A stretch of 64,000 nt of DNA, from NCBI RefSeq assembly GCF_020193575.1, contig NZ_JADYVD010000020.1:1-64000 (forward strand), written 5' to 3'. A program made the position numbers and the translations under genes. The DNA comes from Ensifer sp. IC4062 (GTDB lineage Bacteria; Pseudomonadota; Alphaproteobacteria; Rhizobiales; Rhizobiaceae). Of the stretch, positions 9,729 to 18,682 are shown in pieces. Under the pieces are notes generated by a model. That model was not told the DNA's origin and did not search any database. It worked only from the letters and a program-made list of their open reading frames with translations. Every line of letters begins with the position of its first letter. Position 1 is the stretch's first letter.

Positions 9729-11687
9729 ATGTGCGGACTTGCCGGGCTGATAAATTACAAACGCAGTCAGCGCGACGAACTGGTCGCGATCTTGCGGCAG
9801 ATGGCGTTTGCCCTGGCGCATCGCGGGCCTGATGACACCGGCATTTGGCTCGATCAGGACAGCCGAGTCGGGCTTTGTCACCGCCGATTGTCGATCATCG
9901 ATCTCTCCCCGTCAGGGGCTCAGCCGATGCAATCCGCCAGCGGTCGGTACTCCATCGTCTACAATGGTGAGGTCTATGGATTTCTCGAACTCCGTGACGA
10001 GTTGGAGGCACGCGGCTCCCGCTTTCGCGGACACTCCGATACCGAAACCCTGTTGGAAGCCATCGAAGTCTATGGCTTCGAAGCTGCACTGCGCCGTTGC
10101 AACGGCATGTTCGCCTTCGCTCTCTATGACAAGGTAGAGCGGAAGGTCCTGTTTGCGCGCGACCGGATGGGCGAAAAGCCACTCTATATCGGCGTGCACG
10201 ACGGTGTTGTCGCCTTCGGCTCTGAGCTGAAGAGTCTCAGAAGGCATCCATCCTTCGCCTCTCCGGAAGTGGATCGCGATGCGCTGGCGCTTTATCTCCG
10301 GCACAATTACGTGCCAACGCCCTATACGATATACCGGGGTATCTTCAAACTGCCGCATGGCTGCTGGCTGAGTATATCCGTCGATGAACCACCGGCCTCG
10401 ATGGCCGCGGTCCTGGGCTCGGTCCGATCCTATTGGGATGCCTTCGATGTCGTGGAACGAGGCTATGCCGACCGGATCGAGTCTGCGGAAGAGGCCTTGC
10501 GCCTTCTCGACAACACGCTGAAAGCAGCTGTTCGCGAACGTATCGTCTCCGATGTCCCGGTCGGCGTATTGCTCTCCAGCGGCATCGATTCATCCTTGGT
10601 GTCGGCGGTCATGCAGGAAGTGTCCCCCACGCCTGTGAAGACCTACACTGTGCGCTTCCTAGAAGAAGACTACAACGAGGCGGATGCGGCTGCTGAGGTC
10701 GCGGGTTATCTGAAAACGGACCACACGGAAATCACGGCCGAACCCGAAACCGCCTTCGGGATCATTTCCAGTTTGCCGGACATCTATGACGAGCCCTTCG
10801 CCGATCCGTCGCAAATTCCGACGTTGATGGTCGCAAAGCTCGCGCGGAAAACCGTGACGGTCGCACTTTCCGGTGATGGCGGCGACGAATTTTTCGGTGG
10901 TTACAAACGCTACCAGCAGATGATGGCATTCGATCGTCTGGCCAAGACAATGCCAGCAGTTGCCGTTCACGCCGCCAAAGGTGCACCGGACTGGTTGCTT
11001 GATATAGCATCAAGCCTTAGTCGATCCATGATTGCCGCACCGCTGAGAGACGAGGTGACCGGCGGTCGTCTCCGCAAGCTTGCGGAACTGTTGCAGATTC
11101 ATGATCCGGACGACAGATATCTGAATTTCGTGTCTCAATGGACTCGTCCGACCGATGTCGTGCTGGGCGGAAAAGAGCCCACCACCGCGTTTTCATCGAA
11201 GAGAATCCCCGGCGCCCTGGGGTCGGTCGACAGAATGATGTTTCGCGATATGGTCGCATATCTGCCCGACAACATCCTGGTGAAGATAGATCGCGCGTCG
11301 ATGGCCGTGGGCCTTGAGATGCGGACACCGCTGCTTGACTATCGGTTCATAGAATTGGCGTGGCGGTCGCCGAGGGACCTGTGCTTCGCCGACAACCACA
11401 GCAAGCCGGCGCTCCGCAAACTACTGTCTCGACGGCTGCCCGATAAACTCATCAGCGGCAACAAGCGCGGCTTCGGGGTGCCGTTGAACGCTTGGCTTCG
11501 AGGCCCACTGCGCGCCTGGGCCAGCGATATGCTGTCTCCGTCTCGTATGCGCAGCGACGGGATGTTCCAGGTGGAGCCGATACTGGACCGTTGGAAGGCG
11601 CATCTCTCGGGGAACCGTGACTGGGGGCCGCAGCTCTGGACGATCCTGATGTTCAACGCCTGGCTCGAACGATGGTCGAGTGTTTAG
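9729..11687 (+). CDS. asnB: Glutamine-hydrolysing asparagine synthase (AsnB family)
   Basis: The product has 652 residues. The start is fixed by MCGLAG, where Cys2 is the N-terminal nucleophile of the class II glutaminase. The amidotransferase half runs to about 210 (HRGPDDTG, YNGEVYG). The C-terminal ATP pyrophosphatase domain carries LSSGIDSS near 284-291 and SGDGGDEFFGGY. In the family it amidates aspartate, but paralogues in polysaccharide clusters often amidate other carboxylates such as uronic acids. Its place between sulfate activation genes and a glycan cluster makes sugar or peptide amidation possible. The substrate is not decided by sequence. Confidence 0.9.
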   Translation: MCGLAGLINYKRSQRDELVAILRQMAFALAHRGPDDTGIWLDQDSRVGLCHRRLSIIDLSPSGAQPMQSASGRYSIVYNGEVYGFLELRDELEARGSRFRGHSDTETLLEAIEVYGFEAALRRCNGMFAFALYDKVERKVLFARDRMGEKPLYIGVHDGVVAFGSELKSLRRHPSFASPEVDRDALALYLRHNYVPTPYTIYRGIFKLPHGCWLSISVDEPPASMAAVLGSVRSYWDAFDVVERGYADRIESAEEALRLLDNTLKAAVRERIVSDVPVGVLLSSGIDSSLVSAVMQEVSPTPVKTYTVRFLEEDYNEADAAAEVAGYLKTDHTEITAEPETAFGIISSLPDIYDEPFADPSQIPTLMVAKLARKTVTVALSGDGGDEFFGGYKRYQQMMAFDRLAKTMPAVAVHAAKGAPDWLLDIASSLSRSMIAAPLRDEVTGGRLRKLAELLQIHDPDDRYLNFVSQWTRPTDVVLGGKEPTTAFSSKRIPGALGSVDRMMFRDMVAYLPDNILVKIDRASMAVGLEMRTPLLDYRFIELAWRSPRDLCFADNHSKPALRKLLSRRLPDKLISGNKRGFGVPLNAWLRGPLRAWASDMLSPSRMRSDGMFQVEPILDRWKAHLSGNRDWGPQLWTILMFNAWLERWSSV

Positions 11688-11904
11688 AGCAATTTCAGGA
11701 AAAATGTGAGCGGTTTTCCGCCCGCATCCCGCGTCTCAACTCATTAGAATCGATCACGTTTATCACCGACTGCATGTCGCCCTTAATCGGAGCCGATTAA
11801 AGGACAAGAACATGCAGCAATTCAAAGTGCTACAGCGTCCTTTGCGCGTCTGAAAAGACGCGCGGCGCTGTAGTGAGCCGTGCCATTGAAGCACGGTTCA
11901 CTAC
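11688..11904. repeat. Dispersed intergenic repeat with two strong hairpins
   Basis: This region follows asnB. Its left part (near 11690-11730) shares AGCAATTTCAGGAAAA and CGGTTTTCCG-like blocks with the repeat at 23731-23796. Its right part (from about 11811) shares ACATGCAGCAATTCAAAGT with the copy at 42787. Inverted repeats are exact at 11830-11837/11866-11873, with an inner stem 11844-11851/11856-11863. A second 14-base stem with one G-T wobble is at 11870-11883/11891-11904. The two structures share four bases and so compete. It may end transcripts from both sides. Confidence 0.7.
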
Positions 11905-11954
11905 TGCATTGTTCAAGCTCCACATCGATGCCGATGTGAAGCTTGAAGGCCGGC

Positions 11955-13142
11955 TCAGGCGAAGACGAAGTCCGCGCTGCTGAAGTTCGACGCGCTGAGG
12001 TGGTTGCTCGGATCGTCGATGAGCACCGAAACGGTACCCGCCGAGCCATATCCCTTGATCAGCACGTCGCCGTCGGACGTATTGTAGGCGTAAACGGTAC
12101 CTGCAGCGCCGGAATTCGAATACTTCGATATTCCGAGGTTTTCGAGCACGAGATGATCGACGCCGTCCTGGAAGTCCATGACGGTGTCCTGCCCGGCATA
12201 GGCACCCGCTCCCTTGAAGGCGAAGCGGTCGGCATCGGCGCCGCCCCAAAGGATGTCGGCGCCGGCTTCGGCGATGATGACGTCCTGTCCGGCATCGCCC
12301 CGAATCGTGTCATTGCCGTCGCCGCCGTAGAAGCGGTCGTTTCCGATGCCGCCCCAAAGGATGTCGGCGCCGGCTTCGCCGCTGATGCTGTCATCGCCGG
12401 CATCGCCGTAGGCCACATCGTTGCCTCCGCCGACCTCGATCTTATCGTTGCCGTTTCCGCCATGGGCCTCGTCGATGCCGGTCTCGGAATCGAGCACGTC
12501 ATTGCCGTCGCCGCCGTCGAGGTAGTTGTTGCCATCGCCGCCGTCGACCTTGTCGTGGCCGATCCCGCCGTACACCCGGTCGTTGCCCGACTGGCCCTTC
12601 AGGGCGTCATCGCCGCCTTCGCCGTAAATCGTGTCGTTGCCAGCACCGCCGCTGACGGCCTGCTGGGTCATCTGGCCCGTCGCGGGGTCGATGCGGTTGT
12701 TGAAGCCATCGTTCCCGTCACCGGCATAAATGATGTCGTCGCCGATGCCGGCGTCTATGTATTCCTCACCGGCGCCGCCGTAGATCTTGTCGTTGCCGGC
12801 ATCGCCCTGGAAATGATCGTGTCCATCTCCGCCCTCGAGGATGTCGTGGCCGTCACCACCCTCGACGATGTCGTTTCCAAGGCCGCCGATAAATCTGTCG
12901 TCGCCGGCGCCGCCGTCAAAACTGTCATTGCCGTCACCACCGTCGGCGTAGTCGTTGCCGATCGAGGCTTTGAAAAAGTCGTTACCGAGCCCACCGTAGA
13001 AAGTGTCGTTGCCGGCACCACCGTCGAGGTAATCGTTTCCTGCGTAGCCCCAAATGAAGTCGTCACCATCGTATCCGCTGATGGTGTCCACGGAATTCGT
13101 GCCATAGAGCCGATTAGCCGCGTTGGTCCCTTTGATAATCAT
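11955..13142 (-). CDS. RTX hemolysin-type calcium-binding repeat protein
   Basis: The 395-residue product is made almost entirely of Gly-Asp-rich nonapeptides of the GGxGxDxxx type (GGAGNDTFYGG, GGDGNDSFDGG and many more). Each folds into calcium-binding beta-roll turns. There is no Sec signal peptide. The last ~90 residues (after FAFKGAGAYAG, TVMDFQDGVD) resemble the C-terminal domain of type I secreted RTX proteins, so export by an ABC/HlyD/TolC system outside the window is expected. GAGGAG lies just before the ATG at 13142. No enzymatic domain is present. Such proteins in rhizobia are surface-associated and may bind the polysaccharide or act in attachment; this is inference. Confidence 0.9.
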   Translation of the reverse strand: MIIKGTNAANRLYGTNSVDTISGYDGDDFIWGYAGNDYLDGGAGNDTFYGGLGNDFFKASIGNDYADGGDGNDSFDGGAGDDRFIGGLGNDIVEGGDGHDILEGGDGHDHFQGDAGNDKIYGGAGEEYIDAGIGDDIIYAGDGNDGFNNRIDPATGQMTQQAVSGGAGNDTIYGEGGDDALKGQSGNDRVYGGIGHDKVDGGDGNNYLDGGDGNDVLDSETGIDEAHGGNGNDKIEVGGGNDVAYGDAGDDSISGEAGADILWGGIGNDRFYGGDGNDTIRGDAGQDVIIAEAGADILWGGADADRFAFKGAGAYAGQDTVMDFQDGVDHLVLENLGISKYSNSGAAGTVYAYNTSDGDVLIKGYGSAGTVSVLIDDPSNHLSASNFSSADFVFA

Positions 13143-13370
13143 AAATAACTCCTCTAGCTGTTAGCGAGGGGAGCGGGTAAAGTCGGAATAAGGCGCAAAG
13201 GTGTCCCGTGACCGATCCAGATAGTATGGCGTTGATCTGATTAAGGAAAAATTTGTATATCCGTTCTGACGCGAAATTTATCGCGCAGATGCAACCGATT
13301 ATCGGAATTGGCGGCGAGCGGAGTTGCTTTTTTCGATGGCTGGATAGTGTATTTCCGTCCGCAATTACTG

Positions 13371-14477
13371 TCACAATTCAGCGGCGGTTCTTTTGTAAGC
13401 TCCTAGGAAATTTGAATATTTCCGTTCGATCGCGGCCAGCGTATATTCGCTCGCGATGCGTTCGCGGGCATTGCGAGCATAGCGAGCATATTCGCTCGGC
13501 GCGAGATCGAGGATTGCACGCATGGCCTCGGCGAGGGCTTCGGGATTGCGAGCCGGTACGGCGATTCCCGCGTTCCCGGCCACGACGGCGGCATCGCCGA
13601 CATTGGTGGTAACGATCGGTTTGGAATGGCTCATCGCCTCGGCGATGACGTTGGGGAAGCCCTCGGTCCTGGACGACAGGACCAAGAGATCGATGCTGCG
13701 GTAAAAGCCGGCCATATCGGAGACTTCACCCTTGAGGTCCATCGCGTGGGGCGGGAGTCCCGCTTCCGCCATGAGCTTCATTACCTCCGGATTGTCACGG
13801 GACAGCCCGAGGCCCGCCGCCGCGAACGTCGTCTGCGGGTGCGTCTCAAGCACACGGGCGGCCGCGCGAAAGAATGTTGCGTGGTCCTTTTGCGGATGAA
13901 AGCGGCCGGCGATGCCGATCCGCTTGGCGGACGTCGCCTCGCCGGCGACGAGCGGCGGTAGTTCGAAGCCGTTTGGAATGACCGCGACGTGGCGATTGCG
14001 ATAGCCGTATGCCTCATGCAGATCACGGGCGCGCGAGCTGTTGTAGATTACGCCGGATGCCTTGGCCGACAGCATCCGGCCCGCAGCAATCGCCACGCGC
14101 GAACTGCGCGACAGGCAAGCAGGATCGTCGAGCGACTGCCGAATGTTCCAGAACACCGGGGCCTGGGCGCGCGCAAGTCCCGCCGCGATCGTGCCGGCGA
14201 TCATCGCGTGGTACATCCAACAAAGAATGACGTCAGGTTCTTCCTTGCGGATCAACTTCGCAAGCTTGACCAGGGCTCCCGGCAGGCCGGCAGACGACAC
14301 AGCCCCGAGCGGCGCGTACACGACCTTGGGATTATCGGCCAGGCTGCGGTTCCTTTCCGATATACCACGCAGAGAGGCAACGATGATGCGTTCATCGCTG
14401 GAGATCTTGAGCAAGCGTGCCAGCATCGTCTCGGCGCCGGCGCTGGCGGTGAAATTGGTGATGACATGCATGATCAT
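13371..14477 (-). CDS. GT4-family glycosyltransferase
   Basis: The product has 368 residues from the ATG at 14477. A longer in-frame ATG at 14579 adds a 34-residue Arg/Ala-rich tail that looks non-coding. The GT-B fold is supported by an N-terminal HVITNFTASAGAE loop, GIAGRFHPQKD at the start of the nucleotide-sugar domain, and the EX7E signature in SSRTEGFPNVIAEAM. It transfers a sugar from a nucleotide donor to a lipid-linked glycan on the cytoplasmic face of the inner membrane. It lies downstream of another GT4 gene and the WbpM-like gene on the same strand, probably in one transcription unit. Donor and acceptor are unknown. Confidence 0.9.
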   Translation of the reverse strand: MIMHVITNFTASAGAETMLARLLKISSDERIIVASLRGISERNRSLADNPKVVYAPLGAVSSAGLPGALVKLAKLIRKEEPDVILCWMYHAMIAGTIAAGLARAQAPVFWNIRQSLDDPACLSRSSRVAIAAGRMLSAKASGVIYNSSRARDLHEAYGYRNRHVAVIPNGFELPPLVAGEATSAKRIGIAGRFHPQKDHATFFRAAARVLETHPQTTFAAAGLGLSRDNPEVMKLMAEAGLPPHAMDLKGEVSDMAGFYRSIDLLVLSSRTEGFPNVIAEAMSHSKPIVTTNVGDAAVVAGNAGIAVPARNPEALAEAMRAILDLAPSEYARYARNARERIASEYTLAAIERKYSNFLGAYKRTAAEL

Positions 14478-14621
14478 GGCGGCGACCCTGGTGGCACAGT
14501 GTGCTCGCCTTCCGGAAGCTGGCGTTTTCGGCTTTGCGGACCGGAGCATCCCGAGAGGCTCAGTCGGGCTTTGGTGCACCGGGGAGGGAGGGGCGGCGGC
14601 GGCACTGGCACGGTCCCAAGT

Positions 14622-15911
14622 TCAGGCTAGATGCATGCGATCGAGCAGCATCTGGTTGACCATATGGACGTCAAACCGAGCTTGCGCAATGTAGCGCGAT
14701 TGCCGACCCATTTCCGCTGCCAGTCTCGCGTTGCGGGCAAAGACCGACATGGCTTCGGCGAGGCTGAGCGGATCACGAGGTTGAACGACCAACCCGTTTA
14801 CCCCGGGTTGCACCGTGTCGCGGCAGCCCGGCAGGTCAGTCGTGACGATCGGCCGGCCCGTTGCGAGGGCTTCGAGTATGCTTCGTGGAATGCCCTCCCG
14901 ATAATAGGAGGGCAGAACGAAGACACTGCACCCGGCGAGGTAGGGACGCACGTCCTGCGTATATCCGAGGTATTCCAGGATGCCTTCGCGGACCCATCCG
15001 TCGATTTCGTCACGCGAGATCGCTGTCGGATTGCTGTCGAAGCTGCCAAGCAGTTGGAATTTCGCATCGGGAAAGCTGCGACGCACGATCCGGGCTGCCT
15101 CGACATATTCCACGATCCCCTTGTCGCGCAAAAGGCGAGCGACGAGAAGAAATACCGGCCCGCGCTGAGGTGGCGGCGAAAAGGCGAAATGCTCCAGGTC
15201 GACCCCCGATCCCGGGATCAGACTGAGCACGGAAGTGCTATCGAGCATCTGGTATTTGCAGATGTCTGCACGGTCGGCCTCGTTGTAGACGAACACGGCC
15301 TTCGCGCTGCGGAAGGCAATGCGGTACAGGCGGACGCACAAATGCCTGACCAGACTCGACTTCAACGAGGCGGGTGTTTCGTTTGAAAAGACATGTCCGA
15401 GGCCGGTGACGAGGAAACAGCGGTCCTTGATCCCGAGCATCCGGGCGGCAATCCCGGCATAGATGATCGGCTTCATCGTATAGGGTAGGACCACGTCCGG
15501 CTTCAGCCGCTTGAAGTGTCCCCTCAGCGACAAAAGCGTCCGCAGGTCATCCAGCGGGTTGAGCCCAGTGCGCGCCATAGGAATCCGAACGAAGGTCACG
15601 CCGATCTGGGCCAGCTGCTGTTCGACCCGTTCGTCGTTTTCTGGAGCAAAGGCAACGACCTCATGCCCCGCTTTGACCAGTTTCTTCAGCAGCTCCAGCC
15701 GGAAATTCGTCAGTGAAATCGTCAGGCTCGCGACGACCGCTATCACGCGCTTCTGGGCGTGTGCATGCTGCGTGTCGCAGGGGGCGCCGGGGACGGAGAG
15801 TTGGATATCGCCGCGTTCGACATAGGGGCGCTGAGTTGACATGGTCGGGTTCAAGGCCGTCCCCCGCGGGAGCTTTTCCGCGATGCCGCGGGAAACGTCA
15901 TGGAGCGGCAT
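14622..15911 (-). CDS. GT4-family glycosyltransferase, PglA/WbpY-like
   Basis: The product has up to 429 residues. The conserved domain begins at RVIAVVASLTISLTNFR near residue 54, so the true start may be the ATG at 15842 or another site; neither candidate has a strong ribosome site. Family features include LPYTMKPIIYAG, VTGLGHVFSNE, IPGSGVDLEHF and an EX7E motif in REGIPRSILEAL. This subgroup typically adds HexNAc or hexose to an undecaprenyl-linked acceptor. It sits between the upstream WbpM-like dehydratase, which supplies UDP-linked deoxy sugar precursors, and the downstream GT4. Confidence 0.88.
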   Translation of the reverse strand: MPLHDVSRGIAEKLPRGTALNPTMSTQRPYVERGDIQLSVPGAPCDTQHAHAQKRVIAVVASLTISLTNFRLELLKKLVKAGHEVVAFAPENDERVEQQLAQIGVTFVRIPMARTGLNPLDDLRTLLSLRGHFKRLKPDVVLPYTMKPIIYAGIAARMLGIKDRCFLVTGLGHVFSNETPASLKSSLVRHLCVRLYRIAFRSAKAVFVYNEADRADICKYQMLDSTSVLSLIPGSGVDLEHFAFSPPPQRGPVFLLVARLLRDKGIVEYVEAARIVRRSFPDAKFQLLGSFDSNPTAISRDEIDGWVREGILEYLGYTQDVRPYLAGCSVFVLPSYYREGIPRSILEALATGRPIVTTDLPGCRDTVQPGVNGLVVQPRDPLSLAEAMSVFARNARLAAEMGRQSRYIAQARFDVHMVNQMLLDRMHLA

Positions 15912-16089
15912 GTGCCGCCGTCATGGAGTGATGGAGTTCGGTTGTGCATCCCAGTCTCCGCCTCCGGCCTGCTATGAGACCACCAACAGGCTTGCAGATT
16001 GGCGCCCCTTACGGCCTGCTCATCTGTCTTGCCATCCGACGCGAGCTGCGCATCGTCCGCCATGCGCAGGCCTTCGCGCCTTATCAAGT

Positions 16090-18297
16090 TCAAGTGCCGG
16101 GCAGGCCAAGTCCCTTCCGCCCGCGCTTGTCATACCCGTTACCGTTCGTCCCCTTCTTCGCAAGATTGCGTCGCCGAATCTGCGTGCGATCCTTGAGTGG
16201 GTAGGCGTTCCCGTTCACCGGCTCCGGCTCATAGCGGGGAAGCAACTCGCGCATGACCATCTTCAGGGCTTTCTCATTGCCTCGCTCGGCATGACGCTGC
16301 AGCCGCGTAAACGCGTCGCTGAGAGTCGGCACGGATATCGGATCTGGAACCGCCCCGAGGACACCCGGCACGGGCGATTCGATGCGCTTGTCCGTTTCGT
16401 CGAACAGCTCCTCGAAAAGCTTCTCACCCGGTCGGCATCCGATGATCTTGATCTCGATCTCGCGATCGGGCGTGAACCCTGCCAGCTGAATCATGCGGCG
16501 GGCGATATCGATGATCTTAATCGGCTCGCCCATGTCCAGAACGAAGATTTCCCCCTGGCCGAGCTGTTTCTCAAAACCGTATGCAGAGGCCTGCAACGTC
16601 AGTTCCACCGCTTCGCGAATGGTCATGAAGAAGCGTGTCATGCAGGGGTCGGTGACGGTAAGCGGGCCACCGCGTGCAAGCTGGCGTTTGAAAAGCGGGA
16701 TCAGCGACCCGCTCGATCCAAGCACGTTTCCAAAACGCACCGTCATGAAACGCGGACCTTTGCCGGTCTTAACGCCGTCCAGGTCGAGCGCCTGGCAATA
16801 AAGTTCCGCCAGGCGCTTGGTTGCGCCCATGACGCTTGTCGAGTTCACAACCTTGTCGGTCGAGATCTGGACCATCGCAAGCGTGCCGTATTTCTTCGCC
16901 GCATTGGCAACGTTCATCGTACCGATGACGTTGGTCAACACGCCTTCGCATGGGTTCATCTGCACCATAGGCACATGTTTCAAGGCAGCCGCATGGAACA
17001 CCAGTTCCGGCCTGTGCCTGTCGAAGATATCTTCGACGCGCTGGCTCCGTCTGACGCTGCAAAGATAGCTGAAGCGCGGAACGGTCGCGAAATTCTCGCT
17101 GAGCGTCATGTCTATCGCGTAGAGGTTGTATTCGGTGTTGTCGATCAGCACGATCTCCGCCGGCGCGCAGGCGGCTATCTGAGAGGTCAGCTCACTGCCG
17201 ATCGAGCCGCCGGCTCCGGTTATCAACACACGCCGTCCGCTGACGAGACGCCGAATGGCCTCCTTATCGAGTGCTGCCTGCGGACGCTCCAGAAGATCGG
17301 TCAATTCGATCGATCGAAGTTCGTAGGGATTTTCGGATTTCGCACGCTTGAGCTCGGTCATTTGAGACAGGCGCGACACCGCGATCCCCAGCCTCTCGGC
17401 CGATTTCAGCAGTTCATCGGATGCTGCGTCTCCAAACGTCGAAGGCGCTTCGGTGAAGACGACGTGGCGCGGCTGACGGTTCACCCGTTGCAACTCGGTC
17501 ACGACATTCTCGAAATCCTCGATCCGGCCGGCAATCGGAACACCGCGAAGCGTCATGCCGATGTGATCGGCGGTCTTGTCGAGGCAAGCGACCGGCAAGT
17601 ATGTGGTGTTTGGATCCCGAGCGAGCGCGCGCAGATAGAGGTCAGCCGCATCACCCGCTCCGACGATCAGCAGCGGTATGCGGTGGTCCGTTTTTGTCGC
17701 GCCGTTGCGCGCAATTCTGAAAGCCGGCCGAGCCAGTGCGATTTCGTCCGCGCGGAAGCTCAGGCGGGAGGCGGCCAGGCAGGCGATCAAGAGCAGCGAT
17801 TGAAGCGGGACGACCGTTCTCGGAATCTCGCTGAGCCGCGTCGAAAAGAACAGCAACGAGACGAGCAACAGGGACGTCAGCAAGGCTGCGCGAAGGATGG
17901 TAAACAGGTCTGAAATGGAACCATATTTCCAGTTCCGACTGTACAAGCCGGCCAGCGGGAAGACGAAGGCGCAGATGGCCACATATTGCAGGCCCGACCA
18001 TATCAGTACGGAGGTGGTGTCAGGCCGGGCGCTGAGGCCAGCAATGCCATAACGCAGCAGCAGCGCCAAAGCGAGCGCAAGAGCCGCCGATCCAAGGTCC
18101 ACAAGGTAGAGCGCCGAGCATTTCTGGGCGCTCCGAGCCGCTGTTGTGAGGCGCCGCAGACCGATATCGAGAGCGGTTTGCGACAGAGCCCAAATGATTT
18201 TTCCGAAGGATTTTGCTTCTTGGCCCTTCCGAGACAGCGGTGGCCACTCGAGGAAATTGTCACGAAACGCCTTCGCGGCGGCGTATAAACGCTGCAT
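16090..18297 (-). CDS. WbpM/CapD-like membrane UDP-HexNAc 4,6-dehydratase
   Basis: The protein of 735 residues has about four N-terminal transmembrane segments (roughly 64-185), a first Rossmann region with VGAGDAADLYLRAL near 225, and a C-terminal SDR domain. The NAD site GAGGSIGSE lies near 359-367, and ISTDKVV plus MGATKR lie near 477-495. As in other long-chain dehydratases, Met replaces the catalytic Tyr of the Y-x-x-x-K pair. The reaction expected from the family is UDP-GlcNAc to UDP-4-keto-6-deoxy-GlcNAc, a precursor of QuiNAc, FucNAc or diamino sugars. It is probably the first gene of the operon with the two GT4 enzymes. A basic 50-residue C-terminal tail is longer than usual. Confidence 0.9.
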   Translation of the reverse strand: MQRLYAAAKAFRDNFLEWPPLSRKGQEAKSFGKIIWALSQTALDIGLRRLTTAARSAQKCSALYLVDLGSAALALALALLLRYGIAGLSARPDTTSVLIWSGLQYVAICAFVFPLAGLYSRNWKYGSISDLFTILRAALLTSLLLVSLLFFSTRLSEIPRTVVPLQSLLLIACLAASRLSFRADEIALARPAFRIARNGATKTDHRIPLLIVGAGDAADLYLRALARDPNTTYLPVACLDKTADHIGMTLRGVPIAGRIEDFENVVTELQRVNRQPRHVVFTEAPSTFGDAASDELLKSAERLGIAVSRLSQMTELKRAKSENPYELRSIELTDLLERPQAALDKEAIRRLVSGRRVLITGAGGSIGSELTSQIAACAPAEIVLIDNTEYNLYAIDMTLSENFATVPRFSYLCSVRRSQRVEDIFDRHRPELVFHAAALKHVPMVQMNPCEGVLTNVIGTMNVANAAKKYGTLAMVQISTDKVVNSTSVMGATKRLAELYCQALDLDGVKTGKGPRFMTVRFGNVLGSSGSLIPLFKRQLARGGPLTVTDPCMTRFFMTIREAVELTLQASAYGFEKQLGQGEIFVLDMGEPIKIIDIARRMIQLAGFTPDREIEIKIIGCRPGEKLFEELFDETDKRIESPVPGVLGAVPDPISVPTLSDAFTRLQRHAERGNEKALKMVMRELLPRYEPEPVNGNAYPLKDRTQIRRRNLAKKGTNGNGYDKRGRKGLGLPGT

Positions 18298-18682
18298 GAC
18301 GGCCCCTTCCTAACAAGCAAGCCTTACCGCCCGGCCGTATGACGACGACACTTGCCCCCGCGCCCCAATATCGTGAGGGGGCAGTCGTCTAGGAGTTAGA
18401 TCTGGTCGACAGGGTCGAAAGGCTAATATTCATTTTCAACAAAAAATGATTGCCCCGGGATGATTAAACCTCGGCGCAAAACTATAGAGTCATATGTGTA
18501 TTCGATAATAAAAAAGCACGTAATTAACCGGTTGTAAATAGCTTTCGCGCACCGCGCCAAATATAGTTTTCCATTTGATTGCTAGAGTTTAGCGGCTTTG
18601 GTCGGTGCATGGATAGGTTGTCGTCCTGACAAGATGTGCCTAAAAGGTTGATATGAGAGCGAATTCCGACTTGGGCCTTCCT
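18298..18682. other. Intergenic region upstream of the WbpM-like gene
   Basis: Of these 385 bases, the stretch from about 18420 to 18600 is strongly AT-rich and probably holds the promoter for the minus-strand WbpM-like gene. A GC-rich interrupted inverted repeat lies at 18344-18389. No open frame here looks like a gene. Confidence 0.45.
18344..18389 (-). promoter_or_regulatory. Leader hairpin before the WbpM-like gene
   Basis: TGCCCCC at 18353-18359 pairs with GGGGGCA at 18377-18383. The flanking GACGAC and GTCGTC extend the stem after a 3-base bulge. It lies 47-92 bases upstream of the start codon, within the probable 5' leader, and could influence translation or premature termination. The function is inferred from position only. 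Confidence 0.35.

Noticed and set aside
12200-13100. Periodic DNA that could be taken for a CRISPR array or satellite
   Set aside because: The period follows 27-base RTX codon repeats, with no conserved repeat plus variable spacer design and no cas genes.
11943-13148. A 401-codon plus-strand frame of regular Val/Ala-rich repeats
   Set aside because: It is the reverse complement of the RTX repeats, and its regularity follows from the periodic DNA. The minus strand has the ribosome site and the nonapeptides.
15841-17913. A 690-codon open frame on the plus strand opposite the WbpM-like gene
   Set aside because: It is the antisense of a gene with clear SDR and membrane motifs, has no family-like motif and is rich in Arg and His. 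High-GC codon use keeps antisense frames open.
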